Assembly (NCBI GenBank): GCA_963771705.1
Contig: CAVYUP010000005.1
Coordinates: forward strand, 434,001-498,000
Length of the DNA stretch: 64,000 bases
Reading direction: 5' to 3'
Origin: DATFVA01 sp963771705
Lineage (GTDB): Bacteria > Bacteroidota > Ignavibacteria > Ignavibacteriales > Ignavibacteriaceae
Part shown: piece after piece, positions 35,046 through 43,685 of the stretch
Numbering within the stretch: position 1 is the stretch's first letter
Layout of the letters: each line of letters begins with the position of its first letter
The notes under the pieces: model-generated
Seen by the model: only the letters and a program-made list of their open reading frames with translations
Told to the model about the DNA's origin: nothing
The model's database searches: none
Program-made: the position numbers and the translations under genes

Positions 35046-35349
35046 AGGTCTCTAAATAATTTGTGTATAATGGTTTAAGATAAGGAATGGAGTGGTAAAA
35101 AGGAATTGGGAATTTGAGCCGACCCGAACTTGGGGATCTGTATAGCGAATTGAGCGAATAAGAGGATTGATCGGATTGGGCGAATCAGGCGAATTGAAGG
35201 AGAAATGCTGCCGCAATGGCACGATTGCGCCAGGGATTGAGGGGACCAGTGGATTGGGGTGAGGAAATAAGTTGAAAAGGAATATCCCTATTGCTCCCTA
35301 AATAAGGTGCTGGCAGATACCGAAACGAGTTCGGGGATCTGTGATAATC
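35046..35349. other. Non-coding stretch with repeat words
   Basis: GGATTG(A/G)-CGAAT words recur at about 35150-35260, and palindrome-like ends (GATACCGAAACGAGTTCGGG at 35316-35335, continuing GATCTGTG) occur at the right edge. A TGGCAC at 35217 is followed by TTGC only two bases later, so it is not a sigma-54 site. No gene seen. Confidence 0.5.
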
Positions 35350-36693
35350 TTACAGAAGGTTCGAGGCCAGTTCCGCGAGGACCGATCTTTCACCTTTTTC
35401 AAGATTTACGTGGGCGTATAACTTTTGTCCCATAAAATGATCGATCAGGTACGACAGTCCATTCGATTGTGAATCGAGATAAGGGTGGTCGATCTGGTAA
35501 ATGTCGCCTGTAAACACAATTTTTGACCCTTCACCCACACGGGTAATGATCGTCTTTATTTCATGGGGAGTAAGGTTCTGGGCTTCATCAACTATAAAAA
35601 ATATACGCTGCAGACTCCTTCCCCTGATATAAGACAGAGCTTCAATAACAAGCTTATTATCCTTGATCATTGTATTGATAGCCTGGTGCTGCTTATCAGT
35701 TTCAGAGAACTGATCCTGGATTACCCGAAGGTTATCCCAGAGCGGCTGCATATAAGGTTCAATTTTACTCTGCACATCACCCGGAAGAAAACCGATATCC
35801 TTATTACTTAACGGGACAATAGGCCGGGCAATATATATCTGCCTGTAGCTTTTTCTTACATTAAGAGCGCTTGCAAGCGCGAGCAGAGTTTTACCGGTTC
35901 CGGCTTTACCAGTAAGAGAAACAAGAGGGATATCATTATTGGTGAGAGCCTCAACCGCGAAAGTCTGTTCCGCATTCCTTGGTTTGATGCCGTAAATAGT
36001 ATTCTTATCCACCTTCCGGAAAAACTCCATCTCCTTATCGAGATAGGCCAGAACCGAGCGGTTAGGATTCCGGAAAATATAGTATTTATTCGGGCTCGGC
36101 TCCGTATGAAGTTTCTTAAGGATCTTTTTAGCTTCAATCTCGTAGGGAGCCTGGAATAGTTTAATAATCAGATCATCATCAAAATTCTCAACCACTTCCT
36201 TGCCGCTGTAAAGCTCTTCCACACTGCTGACGCGGTCGGTGGTATAATCTTCAGCGTGGATGCCGAGAGCTTTCGCTTTCATCCTGAGGTTTACATCTTT
36301 GGTGACCAGTATTACAGAGGAGGGATCTTTCTTTTTCTTCAGCGTATCCATTGCAACCGAAAGGATGCGGTGATCGGGATTATCTTCAGTAAAGAGTTCC
36401 TTTATTTCAGAACTTATACCGCGTGAAAATCCCACCCTGACTTTACCTTTCCCTTTACCGAGCGAAACGCCGCCGTTAAAAATAGCAGTACCCGTAAGCG
36501 AGTCGAGCGTTCTTGCAAATTCTCTTGCATTAAGGTTTATAACCTGGCTGCCCCTTTTGAAATGATCAAGCTCTTCTATTACTGTAAGAGGTATTACAAC
36601 ATCATTCTCCTGGAACTGAAGGATTGAAGATGAATCGTGCAGAATAACATTCGTATCCAGGATAAAAGTTTTTGGAGCTTTCTTGTTTTTCAT
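35350..36693 (-). CDS. PhoH-like ATPase with N-terminal PIN domain
   Basis: A 447-residue fusion: a PIN domain at about 1-150 ('KTFILDTNVILHD' with its acidic catalytic residues, 'VVIPLTVIEELDHF', 'VILVTKDVNLRMKAKALGI') followed by a PhoH ATPase (Walker A GKAGTGKT near 262, 'FFIVDEAQNLTPHEIKTI', 'FTGDIYQID'). This is the YlaK/PhoH2 architecture, in which an RNA nuclease is coupled to an RNA helicase-like motor. It is probably involved in RNA turnover. The start follows a weak ribosome site. It is divergent from the carA leader region. Confidence 0.92.
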   Translation of the reverse strand: MKNKKAPKTFILDTNVILHDSSSILQFQENDVVIPLTVIEELDHFKRGSQVINLNAREFARTLDSLTGTAIFNGGVSLGKGKGKVRVGFSRGISSEIKELFTEDNPDHRILSVAMDTLKKKKDPSSVILVTKDVNLRMKAKALGIHAEDYTTDRVSSVEELYSGKEVVENFDDDLIIKLFQAPYEIEAKKILKKLHTEPSPNKYYIFRNPNRSVLAYLDKEMEFFRKVDKNTIYGIKPRNAEQTFAVEALTNNDIPLVSLTGKAGTGKTLLALASALNVRKSYRQIYIARPIVPLSNKDIGFLPGDVQSKIEPYMQPLWDNLRVIQDQFSETDKQHQAINTMIKDNKLVIEALSYIRGRSLQRIFFIVDEAQNLTPHEIKTIITRVGEGSKIVFTGDIYQIDHPYLDSQSNGLSYLIDHFMGQKLYAHVNLEKGERSVLAELASNLL

Positions 36694-37166
36694 TGGCTGT
36701 AATATGAGTTGTGGTTTTGATGATAAAATGAAGCTGGTTATTTATAGAGTTGGAGATCCCCGTTGAAGGTTTAAGTTGAAAAAAATAGTTAATTATCAAA
36801 ATTATCAGTCTGGTTGAAACTCAAATAAAAAAATTGAGTGAATTTATTTTTGACCAATATAATAATCAAATTCTTAAATTGTAAAATTGAAACATTAATC
36901 TCTTTGCTGTATATTAACAATTCAAATCGGAAAACAATTGATCAGCAAAAAATTAAAATTTATAAATATTTTCTTTTTACCCGAGTTTTATAGCCGCTCA
37001 TCGAGCGGCTATTTTTTTATCTGAACGGCCAGCCAGCGCTGTGCTTAGGCCGGCATCCTGAAGATCAATTTAATCGTACTATCGAACAGAAAATCCGGCT
37101 GAAAAATCTGCCAGGCAGGATGGAAGCCGGAAGCGCATAAGCAACCATTTGAAAGGTTACGACCAA
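36694..37166 (+). promoter_or_regulatory. Leader region upstream of carA
   Basis: Bases 36700-36990 are very A/T-rich and should hold the promoters for PhoH (minus) and for a + strand transcript. A strong terminator (36991-37018) follows although no + strand gene precedes it. Between it and carA, CCGGCT (37095-37100) pairs with AGCCGG (37125-37130), enclosing a small inner stem (CTGC/GCAG at 37108-37118). This is consistent with an attenuator or a small RNA; a specific riboswitch class is not recognisable. Confidence 0.5.
36991..37018 (+). terminator. Rho-independent terminator in the carA leader
   Basis: TAGCCGCTC (36991-36999) pairs with GAGCGGCTA (37003-37011) over a 3-base loop, followed by seven T's. 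It reads on the + strand and precedes carA by about 150 bases. Confidence 0.85.
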
Positions 37167-38237
37167 ATGACAGACACAAAAAATGCAAAACTAATACTGG
37201 AAGACGGCACTGAATTCGTCGGTAAAAGTTTCGGATACGAAGGAAACGCGAACGGCGAGGTAGTGTTTAATACGGGAATGGTGGGCTACCCCGAAACGAT
37301 GACCGACCCTTCATACAGGGGGCAGATACTTGTATGCACTTACCCGCTGATAGGGAATTACGGTGTACCCGGTAACGAAAAGGAGAACGGGATGCTGAAG
37401 AACTTTGAGTCTGACGCGATACACTGCCGGGCGCTGGTTACTGCCGATTATTCCGAAGAATATTCACACTGGAACGCGAAGAAATCATTAAGCGAATGGA
37501 TGAAAGAGGAGAAGATCCCCGGCATAACAGGGATAGACACGCGGATGCTTACACGGAAGCTGAGGGACCAGGGAACAATGCCGGGCAAGATTATTATTGA
37601 TGAGAGTTCCGATCCGGGTTTTCAGGATATAAATAAGCTTGACCTTGTCGGTGAGGTATGTGTGAAGGAGCCGGCTGAATATTCGCGAGGCGGAAAGAGG
37701 GTGGTGCTGGTTGACTGCGGAACAAAGAACAACGTGATACAGGCTTTTCTGGGACGAAACATTTCTGTGCTGCGTGTTCCATATGACTACGAGTTTCACA
37801 AGGAAATGGTGGATGGAATTGTTTTGTCAAACGGTCCCGGCGACCCTAAAATGTGTACCGCGACGATTGAGAATGCCAGGCGGGCAATGGAAAGGAATAC
37901 GCCGATCCTGGGGATCTGTCTTGGGAGTCAGATTCTTGGACTGGCCGCGGGAGCGAACACTTACAAATTAAAGTACGGGCATCGGGGACATAATCAGCCG
38001 TGCAATGAAACAGGCACCAAGAGAACCTATATAACCTCACAGAACCATGGTTACGCGGTGGAAACCGAAACGCTGCCGGAGGACTGGAGGGAGTGGTTTG
38101 TAAATGACAACGACGGAACGAATGAAGGCATTATACATATTTCGAAGCCTTTCTTTGCCGCGCAGTTTCACCCGGAGGCTTCTCCTGGTCCCGACGACAG
38201 TGAATTCATCTTCGATATGTTTGTACGAGCCTTGTAG
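37167..38237 (+). CDS. carA: Carbamoyl-phosphate synthase small subunit
   Basis: A 356-residue glutaminase subunit that frees ammonia from glutamine for carbamoyl-phosphate synthesis (arginine and pyrimidine pathways). The nucleophile is Cys251 in GICLGSQILG, and the His/Glu pair is His335 and Glu337 in QFHPEASPG. The residue after the second Gly, usually His or Asn, is Ser here. The ATG at 37167 is used rather than the TTG six codons upstream, with an AAAGG site nearby. The N-terminal domain (LILEDGTEFVGKSFGYE) is standard. carB follows after a small inserted gene. Confidence 0.95.
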   Translation: MTDTKNAKLILEDGTEFVGKSFGYEGNANGEVVFNTGMVGYPETMTDPSYRGQILVCTYPLIGNYGVPGNEKENGMLKNFESDAIHCRALVTADYSEEYSHWNAKKSLSEWMKEEKIPGITGIDTRMLTRKLRDQGTMPGKIIIDESSDPGFQDINKLDLVGEVCVKEPAEYSRGGKRVVLVDCGTKNNVIQAFLGRNISVLRVPYDYEFHKEMVDGIVLSNGPGDPKMCTATIENARRAMERNTPILGICLGSQILGLAAGANTYKLKYGHRGHNQPCNETGTKRTYITSQNHGYAVETETLPEDWREWFVNDNDGTNEGIIHISKPFFAAQFHPEASPGPDDSEFIFDMFVRAL

Positions 38238-38242
38238 AGACT

Positions 38243-38267
38243 TGTCATCCCGAATTTATTCCGGGAT
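38243..38267. repeat. Dispersed palindrome, reverse orientation
   Basis: TGTCATCCCGAA...TTCCGGGAT is the reverse complement of the ATGACA family and lies just after the carA stop, pointing away from its partner at 38282. Confidence 0.6.
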
Positions 38268-38281
38268 CTAAAAAAAATTAA

Positions 38282-38307
38282 GATGCTGAAACAAGTTCAG
38301 CATGACA
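38282..38307. repeat. Dispersed palindrome ending in ATGACA
   Basis: ATGCTGAA (38283-38290) and TTCAGCAT (38296-38303) form a perfect 8-bp inverted repeat, ending in GACA. The reading frame across it gives 'KMLKQVQHD', the familiar spurious peptide of this repeat family. The ATG inside the repeat is in frame with the next gene. Confidence 0.8.
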
Positions 38308-38310
38308 CAT

Positions 38311-38601
38311 ATGAATAATTATTACTTATACATATTAACTAAAAACTCCAGGACACTTTATATTGGTGTTACGAATAATCTTGAAAGAAGGTTATTTGAA
38401 CATAAGAACAAGTTAATTCCTGGTTTTACTGAAAAATATAATATAGATAAACTGGTTTATTACGAAATCTTTAATGAGATCGACGATGCTATTCGGAGAG
38501 AAAAGCAATTAAAAAACTGGCATAGACAGTGGAAAATTAACCTGATAGAATCTATAAATAAAGAATGGGAAGATTTATCAACAAAATTTAGTGATGTATG
38601 A
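38311..38601 (+). CDS. Small GIY-YIG nuclease-like protein inside carAB
   Basis: A 96-residue protein of the UvrC/URI-type GIY-YIG family: 'YYLYILTKNSRTLYIGVTNN' (the GIY-YIG motif in its 'LYI...LYIG' form), 'LERRLFEHK' with the conserved Arg, and 'YEIFNEIDDAIRREKQLKNW'. Such short proteins are common in Bacteroidota, often next to repeats; activity is mostly untested. The ATG at 38311 fits the family start; an in-frame ATG at 38302 lies inside the flanking repeat. The stop overlaps the carB start by four bases, so it is coupled to carB. Confidence 0.88.
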   Translation: MNNYYLYILTKNSRTLYIGVTNNLERRLFEHKNKLIPGFTEKYNIDKLVYYEIFNEIDDAIRREKQLKNWHRQWKINLIESINKEWEDLSTKFSDV

Positions 38602-41600
38602 TTAAAAAATATAAACCAAAGAAAGTTTTAATACTTGGTTCTGGGGCACTGCAGATAGGGCAGGCGGGAGAATTCGATTACTCAGGCAGTCAGGCTATAA
38701 AGGCTCTTAAGCAAGACGGGATATTCACTATTCTGATAAACCCGAATATTGCCACAATACAGACTTCCGAAAACTTTGCCGACAAAGTTTACTTCCTTCC
38801 GATCCAGACGGGCTTTGTAGAAAAGATAATCCAGAAAGAACAGCCCGACAGCATACTGCTCCAGTTCGGGGGACAAACGGCGCTGAATGTAGGTGTGGAT
38901 CTTTATGATAAAGGAATATTAGAAAGGTATAATGTAAAGGTGCTCGGCACTCCCGTTGAAGCTATTAAAGATACAGAAGACCGGCTGCTCTTTGGAGACC
39001 GGGTAAGGGAGGTCGATCTTAAAGTTGCGCTCAGCAGAACTGCAAAATCGGTAGAGGAAGCTGTGGGCGCGGCAGAGGATATCGGTTTCCCTGTAATGGT
39101 GCGGATTGCTTATGCTCTCGGGGGACTGGGATCAGGAATCGTTAATACAAAAGAAGAGCTAATCGAGAAAGCCCGCAGGGCATTTGCCTTCACAAATCAG
39201 ATCCTCATAGAAGAATCCCTTTACGGCTGGAAAGAAGTTGAATACGAAATTGTACGTGACAGGTTCAACAACTGTATTACTGTCTGTTCTATGGAGAATA
39301 TCGATCCTATGGGAATACACACGGGGGACAGTATTGTAATAGCTCCTGTACAGACATTATCCGCCAGAGAGAACTTCAAGCTTCGCTCAATCGGAATTAA
39401 ACTTATCCGGCATCTGGGGGTAGTGGGTGAATGCAACATCCAGTACGCGCTGGATCCGAATTCGGATGACTACAGAATTATAGAAGTAAACGCCCGCTTA
39501 AGCAGAAGCTCAGCGCTTGCATCGAAAGCCACAGGATATCCGCTGGCTTTTATCGCTACGAAACTTGCTCTTGGATACGCGCTGAATGAGGTTGAGAATA
39601 TAATTACGCAGCAGACCTCCGCCTGCTTTGAGCCCGCGCTTGATTACGTGGCGTTAAAGTTTCCGCGGTGGGATCTGCAGAAATTCAAGCTGGTGAATAA
39701 TGAACTTGGTTCTGAAATGAAGTCGGTTGGTGAAGTAATGTCGCTCGGCAGAACCTTTGAGGAAGTAATGCAGAAGGCGATCAGGATGCTGGACCTTGGT
39801 TACCCGGGCTTTACAGGACATTCGCTTAAATTCGAAGACCTTGACCATGAACTTGCACACCCTACAGATAAAAGAATCCTCGCCATAGCGGAAGCCCTTA
39901 AAAAAGAATACAGCATAGATAAAATTCATTCGCTCACCAGGATCAACCGCTGGTTCCTCTATAAAATGAAGAACATCATAGAAACTGAAAAACGGCTGGC
40001 CGGGAAAAATCCCGCCGATCTTGATGAAACGCTTATGCGCGAAGCAAAGAAAAACGGCTTCTCTGATCTTCAGATAGCGCGTCTGGTTAACGATGAAGAG
40101 CTGAACATAAGGGAGAAGAGGAAGAAGCTGGGAATAATACCCTCGGTTAAACAGATAGATACACTTGCGGCGGAATATCCCGCGCAGACGAATTATCTGT
40201 ATACCACTTATCACGGGAAAGAAGATGATATAGAAACGGGGGAACCGAACCAGATAATTGTACTTGGAAGCGGGGCTTACAGGATCGGCTCATCGGTGGA
40301 ATTCGACTGGTGCTGTGTAAACGCCGTGATGGCGCTGAACAAATCGGGGAAGCGCACCATTATGATCAACTATAATCCCGAAACTGTGAGTACAGATTAC
40401 GACATCTGCGATAAGCTTTATTTTGAACAGCTCACGTTTGAAAGGGTGATGGATATCTATGAGAGGGAGAATGCCGAAGGGATAATTGTATCGATGGGAG
40501 GACAGATACCCAACAACCTGGCAATGAAACTTCACCGGGCGGGAGTGAAAATTCCCGGAACTTCACCCGAACAGATAGACAATGCAGAGAACCGGCACAA
40601 GTTCTCGCAAATACTTGATGATATTGATGTTGACCAGCCCGAATGGAACGAACTAACCGATCTTGTAGACGCCAAGCAGTTTGCGCAGAAGGTAGGATAT
40701 CCTGTACTAATAAGGCCGAGCTATGTTTTAAGCGGAGCTGCGATGAGCATAGTGCTGAACGATGAAGAGCTGGCGATTTATCTCAAGAAAGCAGCGGATA
40801 TCAGTCAGGAGCACCCTGTTGTAATCAGCAAATTCATTACAGACGCGCGTGAGATTGAAGTTGACGCTGTTGCCGACGACGGCGATCTGTTCTGCTATGC
40901 AATAGCAGAGCATGTAGAGAACGCGGGTGTACACTCGGGTGACGCCACTATAGTTCTCCCTCCGCAGAGGACGTATCTTGAAACAATGCGCAGGGTTAAA
41001 AACATCACGAAGAAAATAGCAAAGTCGCTGCAGATTACAGGACCTTTTAACATTCAGTTTATCGCGAAAGACAACGACGTAAAAGTAATAGAATGCAACC
41101 TCCGGGCATCCAGAAGCTTCCCCTTTGTATCAAAGACACTGAAGATAAATTTCATTGAGATCGCCACAAAGCTGATGCTGGGTGAGAAAGTTCCGAAGAT
41201 AGATAAATCATCCTTCGATCTTGATTATGTCGGTATCAAAGCATCGCAGTTTTCGTTTACAAGACTAAAAGGATCTGATCCGGTTACCGGCGTTGAAATG
41301 TCGTCGACCGGCGAGGTTGCGTGTCTCGGTGATGATTTTAACGAGGCCTTTCTAAAAAGTCTCTTATCAACAGGACACAAATTCCCGCGCAAAGCCGCAC
41401 TTCTTTCTACCGGAACACTTAAGAACAAAGCTGAACTTCTCGAAGATCTTTTATCTCTCAGGAAGATGGGACTAAAGTTCTACGGTACCAAAGGTACAGC
41501 AGATTTCTACAAAGAAAACGGCATTGATGTAGAGGTTCTTTACCGTCCGTTTGACAACGCTGAGCCGGGGATACTCACATATCTTTCAGAAGGGAAGATC

Positions 41601-41792
41601 GACCTTGTAATAAATATTCCCAAGTCGGCAGAGAAAGTAGAACTCGACAGTGATTACATCATCCGCCGGAAAGCTGTCGATTTGAACATACCTCTGTTCA
41701 CGAACATTCAGTTCATCAAGAGGTTCATTAAGTCGATTGAGCATTACAGTCTCGACTCCCTCCCCGTAAAAAGCTGGGACGAATACCAATAA
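38598..41792 (+). CDS. carB: Carbamoyl-phosphate synthase large subunit
   Basis: A 1064-residue enzyme with two homologous ATP-grasp halves. It combines ammonia from CarA with bicarbonate and two ATP to make carbamoyl phosphate. 'KVLILGSGALQIGQAGEFDY' and the second-half 'VLGSGAYRIGSSVEFD' are the conserved N-terminal motifs of the two halves; the ATP-grasp 'NAR.S.SSAL.SKATGYPLA' and 'ECNLRASRSFPFVSKT' blocks are present. The C-terminal allosteric MGS-like domain (about 930-1064) is complete. Length is nearly that of E. coli CarB (1073). It starts inside the stop of the GIY-YIG gene. Confidence 0.97.
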   Translation: MIKKYKPKKVLILGSGALQIGQAGEFDYSGSQAIKALKQDGIFTILINPNIATIQTSENFADKVYFLPIQTGFVEKIIQKEQPDSILLQFGGQTALNVGVDLYDKGILERYNVKVLGTPVEAIKDTEDRLLFGDRVREVDLKVALSRTAKSVEEAVGAAEDIGFPVMVRIAYALGGLGSGIVNTKEELIEKARRAFAFTNQILIEESLYGWKEVEYEIVRDRFNNCITVCSMENIDPMGIHTGDSIVIAPVQTLSARENFKLRSIGIKLIRHLGVVGECNIQYALDPNSDDYRIIEVNARLSRSSALASKATGYPLAFIATKLALGYALNEVENIITQQTSACFEPALDYVALKFPRWDLQKFKLVNNELGSEMKSVGEVMSLGRTFEEVMQKAIRMLDLGYPGFTGHSLKFEDLDHELAHPTDKRILAIAEALKKEYSIDKIHSLTRINRWFLYKMKNIIETEKRLAGKNPADLDETLMREAKKNGFSDLQIARLVNDEELNIREKRKKLGIIPSVKQIDTLAAEYPAQTNYLYTTYHGKEDDIETGEPNQIIVLGSGAYRIGSSVEFDWCCVNAVMALNKSGKRTIMINYNPETVSTDYDICDKLYFEQLTFERVMDIYERENAEGIIVSMGGQIPNNLAMKLHRAGVKIPGTSPEQIDNAENRHKFSQILDDIDVDQPEWNELTDLVDAKQFAQKVGYPVLIRPSYVLSGAAMSIVLNDEELAIYLKKAADISQEHPVVISKFITDAREIEVDAVADDGDLFCYAIAEHVENAGVHSGDATIVLPPQRTYLETMRRVKNITKKIAKSLQITGPFNIQFIAKDNDVKVIECNLRASRSFPFVSKTLKINFIEIATKLMLGEKVPKIDKSSFDLDYVGIKASQFSFTRLKGSDPVTGVEMSSTGEVACLGDDFNEAFLKSLLSTGHKFPRKAALLSTGTLKNKAELLEDLLSLRKMGLKFYGTKGTADFYKENGIDVEVLYRPFDNAEPGILTYLSEGKIDLVINIPKSAEKVELDSDYIIRRKAVDLNIPLFTNIQFIKRFIKSIEHYSLDSLPVKSWDEYQ

Positions 41793-41881
41793 ACTGCAAA
41801 TCCGTTGAGCAGGCTTAGCTAAGAAATAAGCCAGGAAAATGTCCGATGAACGGGTAACTAATATTGAATTAGAACAATCAG

Positions 41882-41906
41882 ATTCCGAAATAAATTCGGA
41901 ATGACA
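41882..41906. repeat. Dispersed palindrome ending in ATGACA
   Basis: ATTCCGAA (41882-41889) and TTCGGAAT (41895-41902) form an 8-bp inverted repeat ending in GACA. The rest of 41793-42073 is non-coding; a weak GGCTTA/TAAGCC stem lies near 41813-41833. Confidence 0.75.
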
Positions 41907-42073
41907 CTTTCGAGACAGTCTCTTTATTTTGCTTGATTTCAAGCATGAGTTCAGGGGGAATAAACATTAATCACACATCCTTAATATAATTTTAGTTATT
42001 TCTTCAAATGAATTTTAAGCGAAGTTTAAATTCATAATTGAGAAATCTTATCTTCAATTTAAGGAGGCCGGAT

Positions 42074-43600
42074 ATGGTAAAAAATTACTTTTGCATTACT
42101 GTAACAATGATATCAATTATTATTATTACAGCATTTTCTACACAGGCACAATGGCAGGAAAGAACTTCCCCGACAACCAGCACTCTTCATTCTGTATCAG
42201 TTATAGATGATTCGGTAGCATGGATAGGCGGAGAATCAGGCACTATACTCAGGACCACTGACGGGGGCGCAACCTGGACAAGCGTGGGAGGAGGAAACCT
42301 CGGTACCGAACCAGTTTACAATATTTTTGGTGTAGACGCGCAGACCGCGCTATGTACTACCTCACCCTCTGACACTTATATTTACAGAACCACAGACGGC
42401 GGAACTACATGGACGCAGGTATTAGCTGTAACGGGCGGATTTATGGACGCTATATGGATGACCGACGCTAACAACGGTTTCGCATACGGCGATCCTGTTT
42501 CAGGATTCTGGGAGCTTTTTACTACTACCGACGGGGGTGCTACATGGAATCCGGCTCCTTCGCTTGCACAAAACGGCTCCGAAGCAGGATGGAATAATTC
42601 GATGTACGTTTCGGGATCAGATATTTATTTCGGAACAAATAATACAACAATTTATTATTCCAGTGATATGGGAAACAGCTGGACTCCGCAGTCTACCTCC
42701 ACTGTAACAAATTCTTATTCACTCTGGTTTAATGACGCTTCCAACGGACTTACAGGCGGCAATACAACACTAGCGCAAACTACTGACGGAGGGACCACAT
42801 GGACTGCCTTATCGAACGTTCCCGGTTCCGGAAATATTTTCGGAATAACCGGAGTTGACAATAAATGGTGGTTTAGCCGTGGAAGCAGTGTTTATTATAC
42901 TGAGGATAATGGAAGTACCTGGGTCACTCAATACACTGCTACCGCCGGAAGTTACAACCATATGTCGTTATCAAGAAACGGTACCACCATAATGGCGGTA
43001 AGAGGCAACGGAGGAATTTCAACTTACAATTTTATTGTTCCTGTAGAACTAACTTCATTTACAGCATCGGTTAACTCATCAGGGCAGGTTGAGCTTAACT
43101 GGAAGACAGCCACAGAAACGAACAACAGGATATTTGAGGTTGAAAGGAAAACTGCCGGAGGCAGCTATACAAATATCGGGTCTGTTGAAGGTTCAGGAAC
43201 AACGACACTTCCGCATTCATATTCATTTACAGATAACCAGGCTGATAACGGTACTTATACGTACAGACTCAAACAAATTGATTTCGGAGGGCAGTCACAA
43301 TACTCCGGTGAAGTTGAGGTGAATATAAATGGATTAACAACCTTTAACCTTGAGCAGAACTATCCGAATCCTTTTAACCCCTCAACCGACATTTCGTATA
43401 ATATTCCCGAGGCGGGCAACGTAACACTTGCAGTATACAACGTAATTGGTGAGCAGGTTGCTTTACTAGTAAATGGATTTGTAACCGCCGGAGCGCATAC
43501 AGTAACGTTCAACGCTAAGGCATTACCAAGCGGCGTATATTTTTACAAACTTCAGCATGGAAATTCGGTCCTAGTTAAAAAGATGATGCTGCTGGAGTGA
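42074..43600 (+). CDS. T9SS-secreted protein with YCF48-like propeller repeats
   Basis: A 508-residue protein. The ATG at 42074 is chosen because an AAGGAGG site lies at 42061-42067 and the following residues form a signal peptide ending at STQAQ. About four BNR/YCF48-like repeats ('RTTDGGATW', 'RTTDGGTTW', 'TTDGGATW', 'TTDGGTTW') build a propeller at about 25-320. The beta module 'VELTSFTASVNSSGQVELNW' follows, then the T9SS signal 'EQNYPNPFNPSTDISY' to 'GVYFYKLQHGN'. It has the same architecture as 15178-17541 but fewer repeats. Substrate unknown. Confidence 0.9.
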   Translation: MVKNYFCITVTMISIIIITAFSTQAQWQERTSPTTSTLHSVSVIDDSVAWIGGESGTILRTTDGGATWTSVGGGNLGTEPVYNIFGVDAQTALCTTSPSDTYIYRTTDGGTTWTQVLAVTGGFMDAIWMTDANNGFAYGDPVSGFWELFTTTDGGATWNPAPSLAQNGSEAGWNNSMYVSGSDIYFGTNNTTIYYSSDMGNSWTPQSTSTVTNSYSLWFNDASNGLTGGNTTLAQTTDGGTTWTALSNVPGSGNIFGITGVDNKWWFSRGSSVYYTEDNGSTWVTQYTATAGSYNHMSLSRNGTTIMAVRGNGGISTYNFIVPVELTSFTASVNSSGQVELNWKTATETNNRIFEVERKTAGGSYTNIGSVEGSGTTTLPHSYSFTDNQADNGTYTYRLKQIDFGGQSQYSGEVEVNINGLTTFNLEQNYPNPFNPSTDISYNIPEAGNVTLAVYNVIGEQVALLVNGFVTAGAHTVTFNAKALPSGVYFYKLQHGNSVLVKKMMLLE

Positions 43601-43624
43601 TAGTTTTTCTAAATAGAATTCAAT

Positions 43625-43657
43625 AAAAAAAAGACCGCCATGTGCGGTCTTTTTTTC
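43625..43657. terminator. Bidirectional terminator
   Basis: An AAAAAAAAGACCGC stem pairs with GCGGTCTTTTTTT across a short loop (43625-43657). It serves both the T9SS gene and the converging isocitrate dehydrogenase gene. Confidence 0.85.
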
Positions 43658-43685
43658 TTAATAGCCAGCTTTATTGTTTCTGTTT

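Noticed and set aside
35217..35228. TGGCAC followed by TTGC, resembling a sigma-54 promoter
   Set aside because: Only two bases separate the boxes where five are required, and it lies in low-complexity repeat with no well-placed gene downstream.
39654..40214. A 186-codon minus-strand frame inside carB
   Set aside because: It overlaps the carB coding region entirely and shows no family pattern; similar shadow frames are common along this gene.
41586..41942. A minus-strand frame containing 'CHSEFISES'
   Set aside because: The peptide is the well-known spurious translation of the dispersed ATGACA-type repeat; most of the frame lies inside carB.
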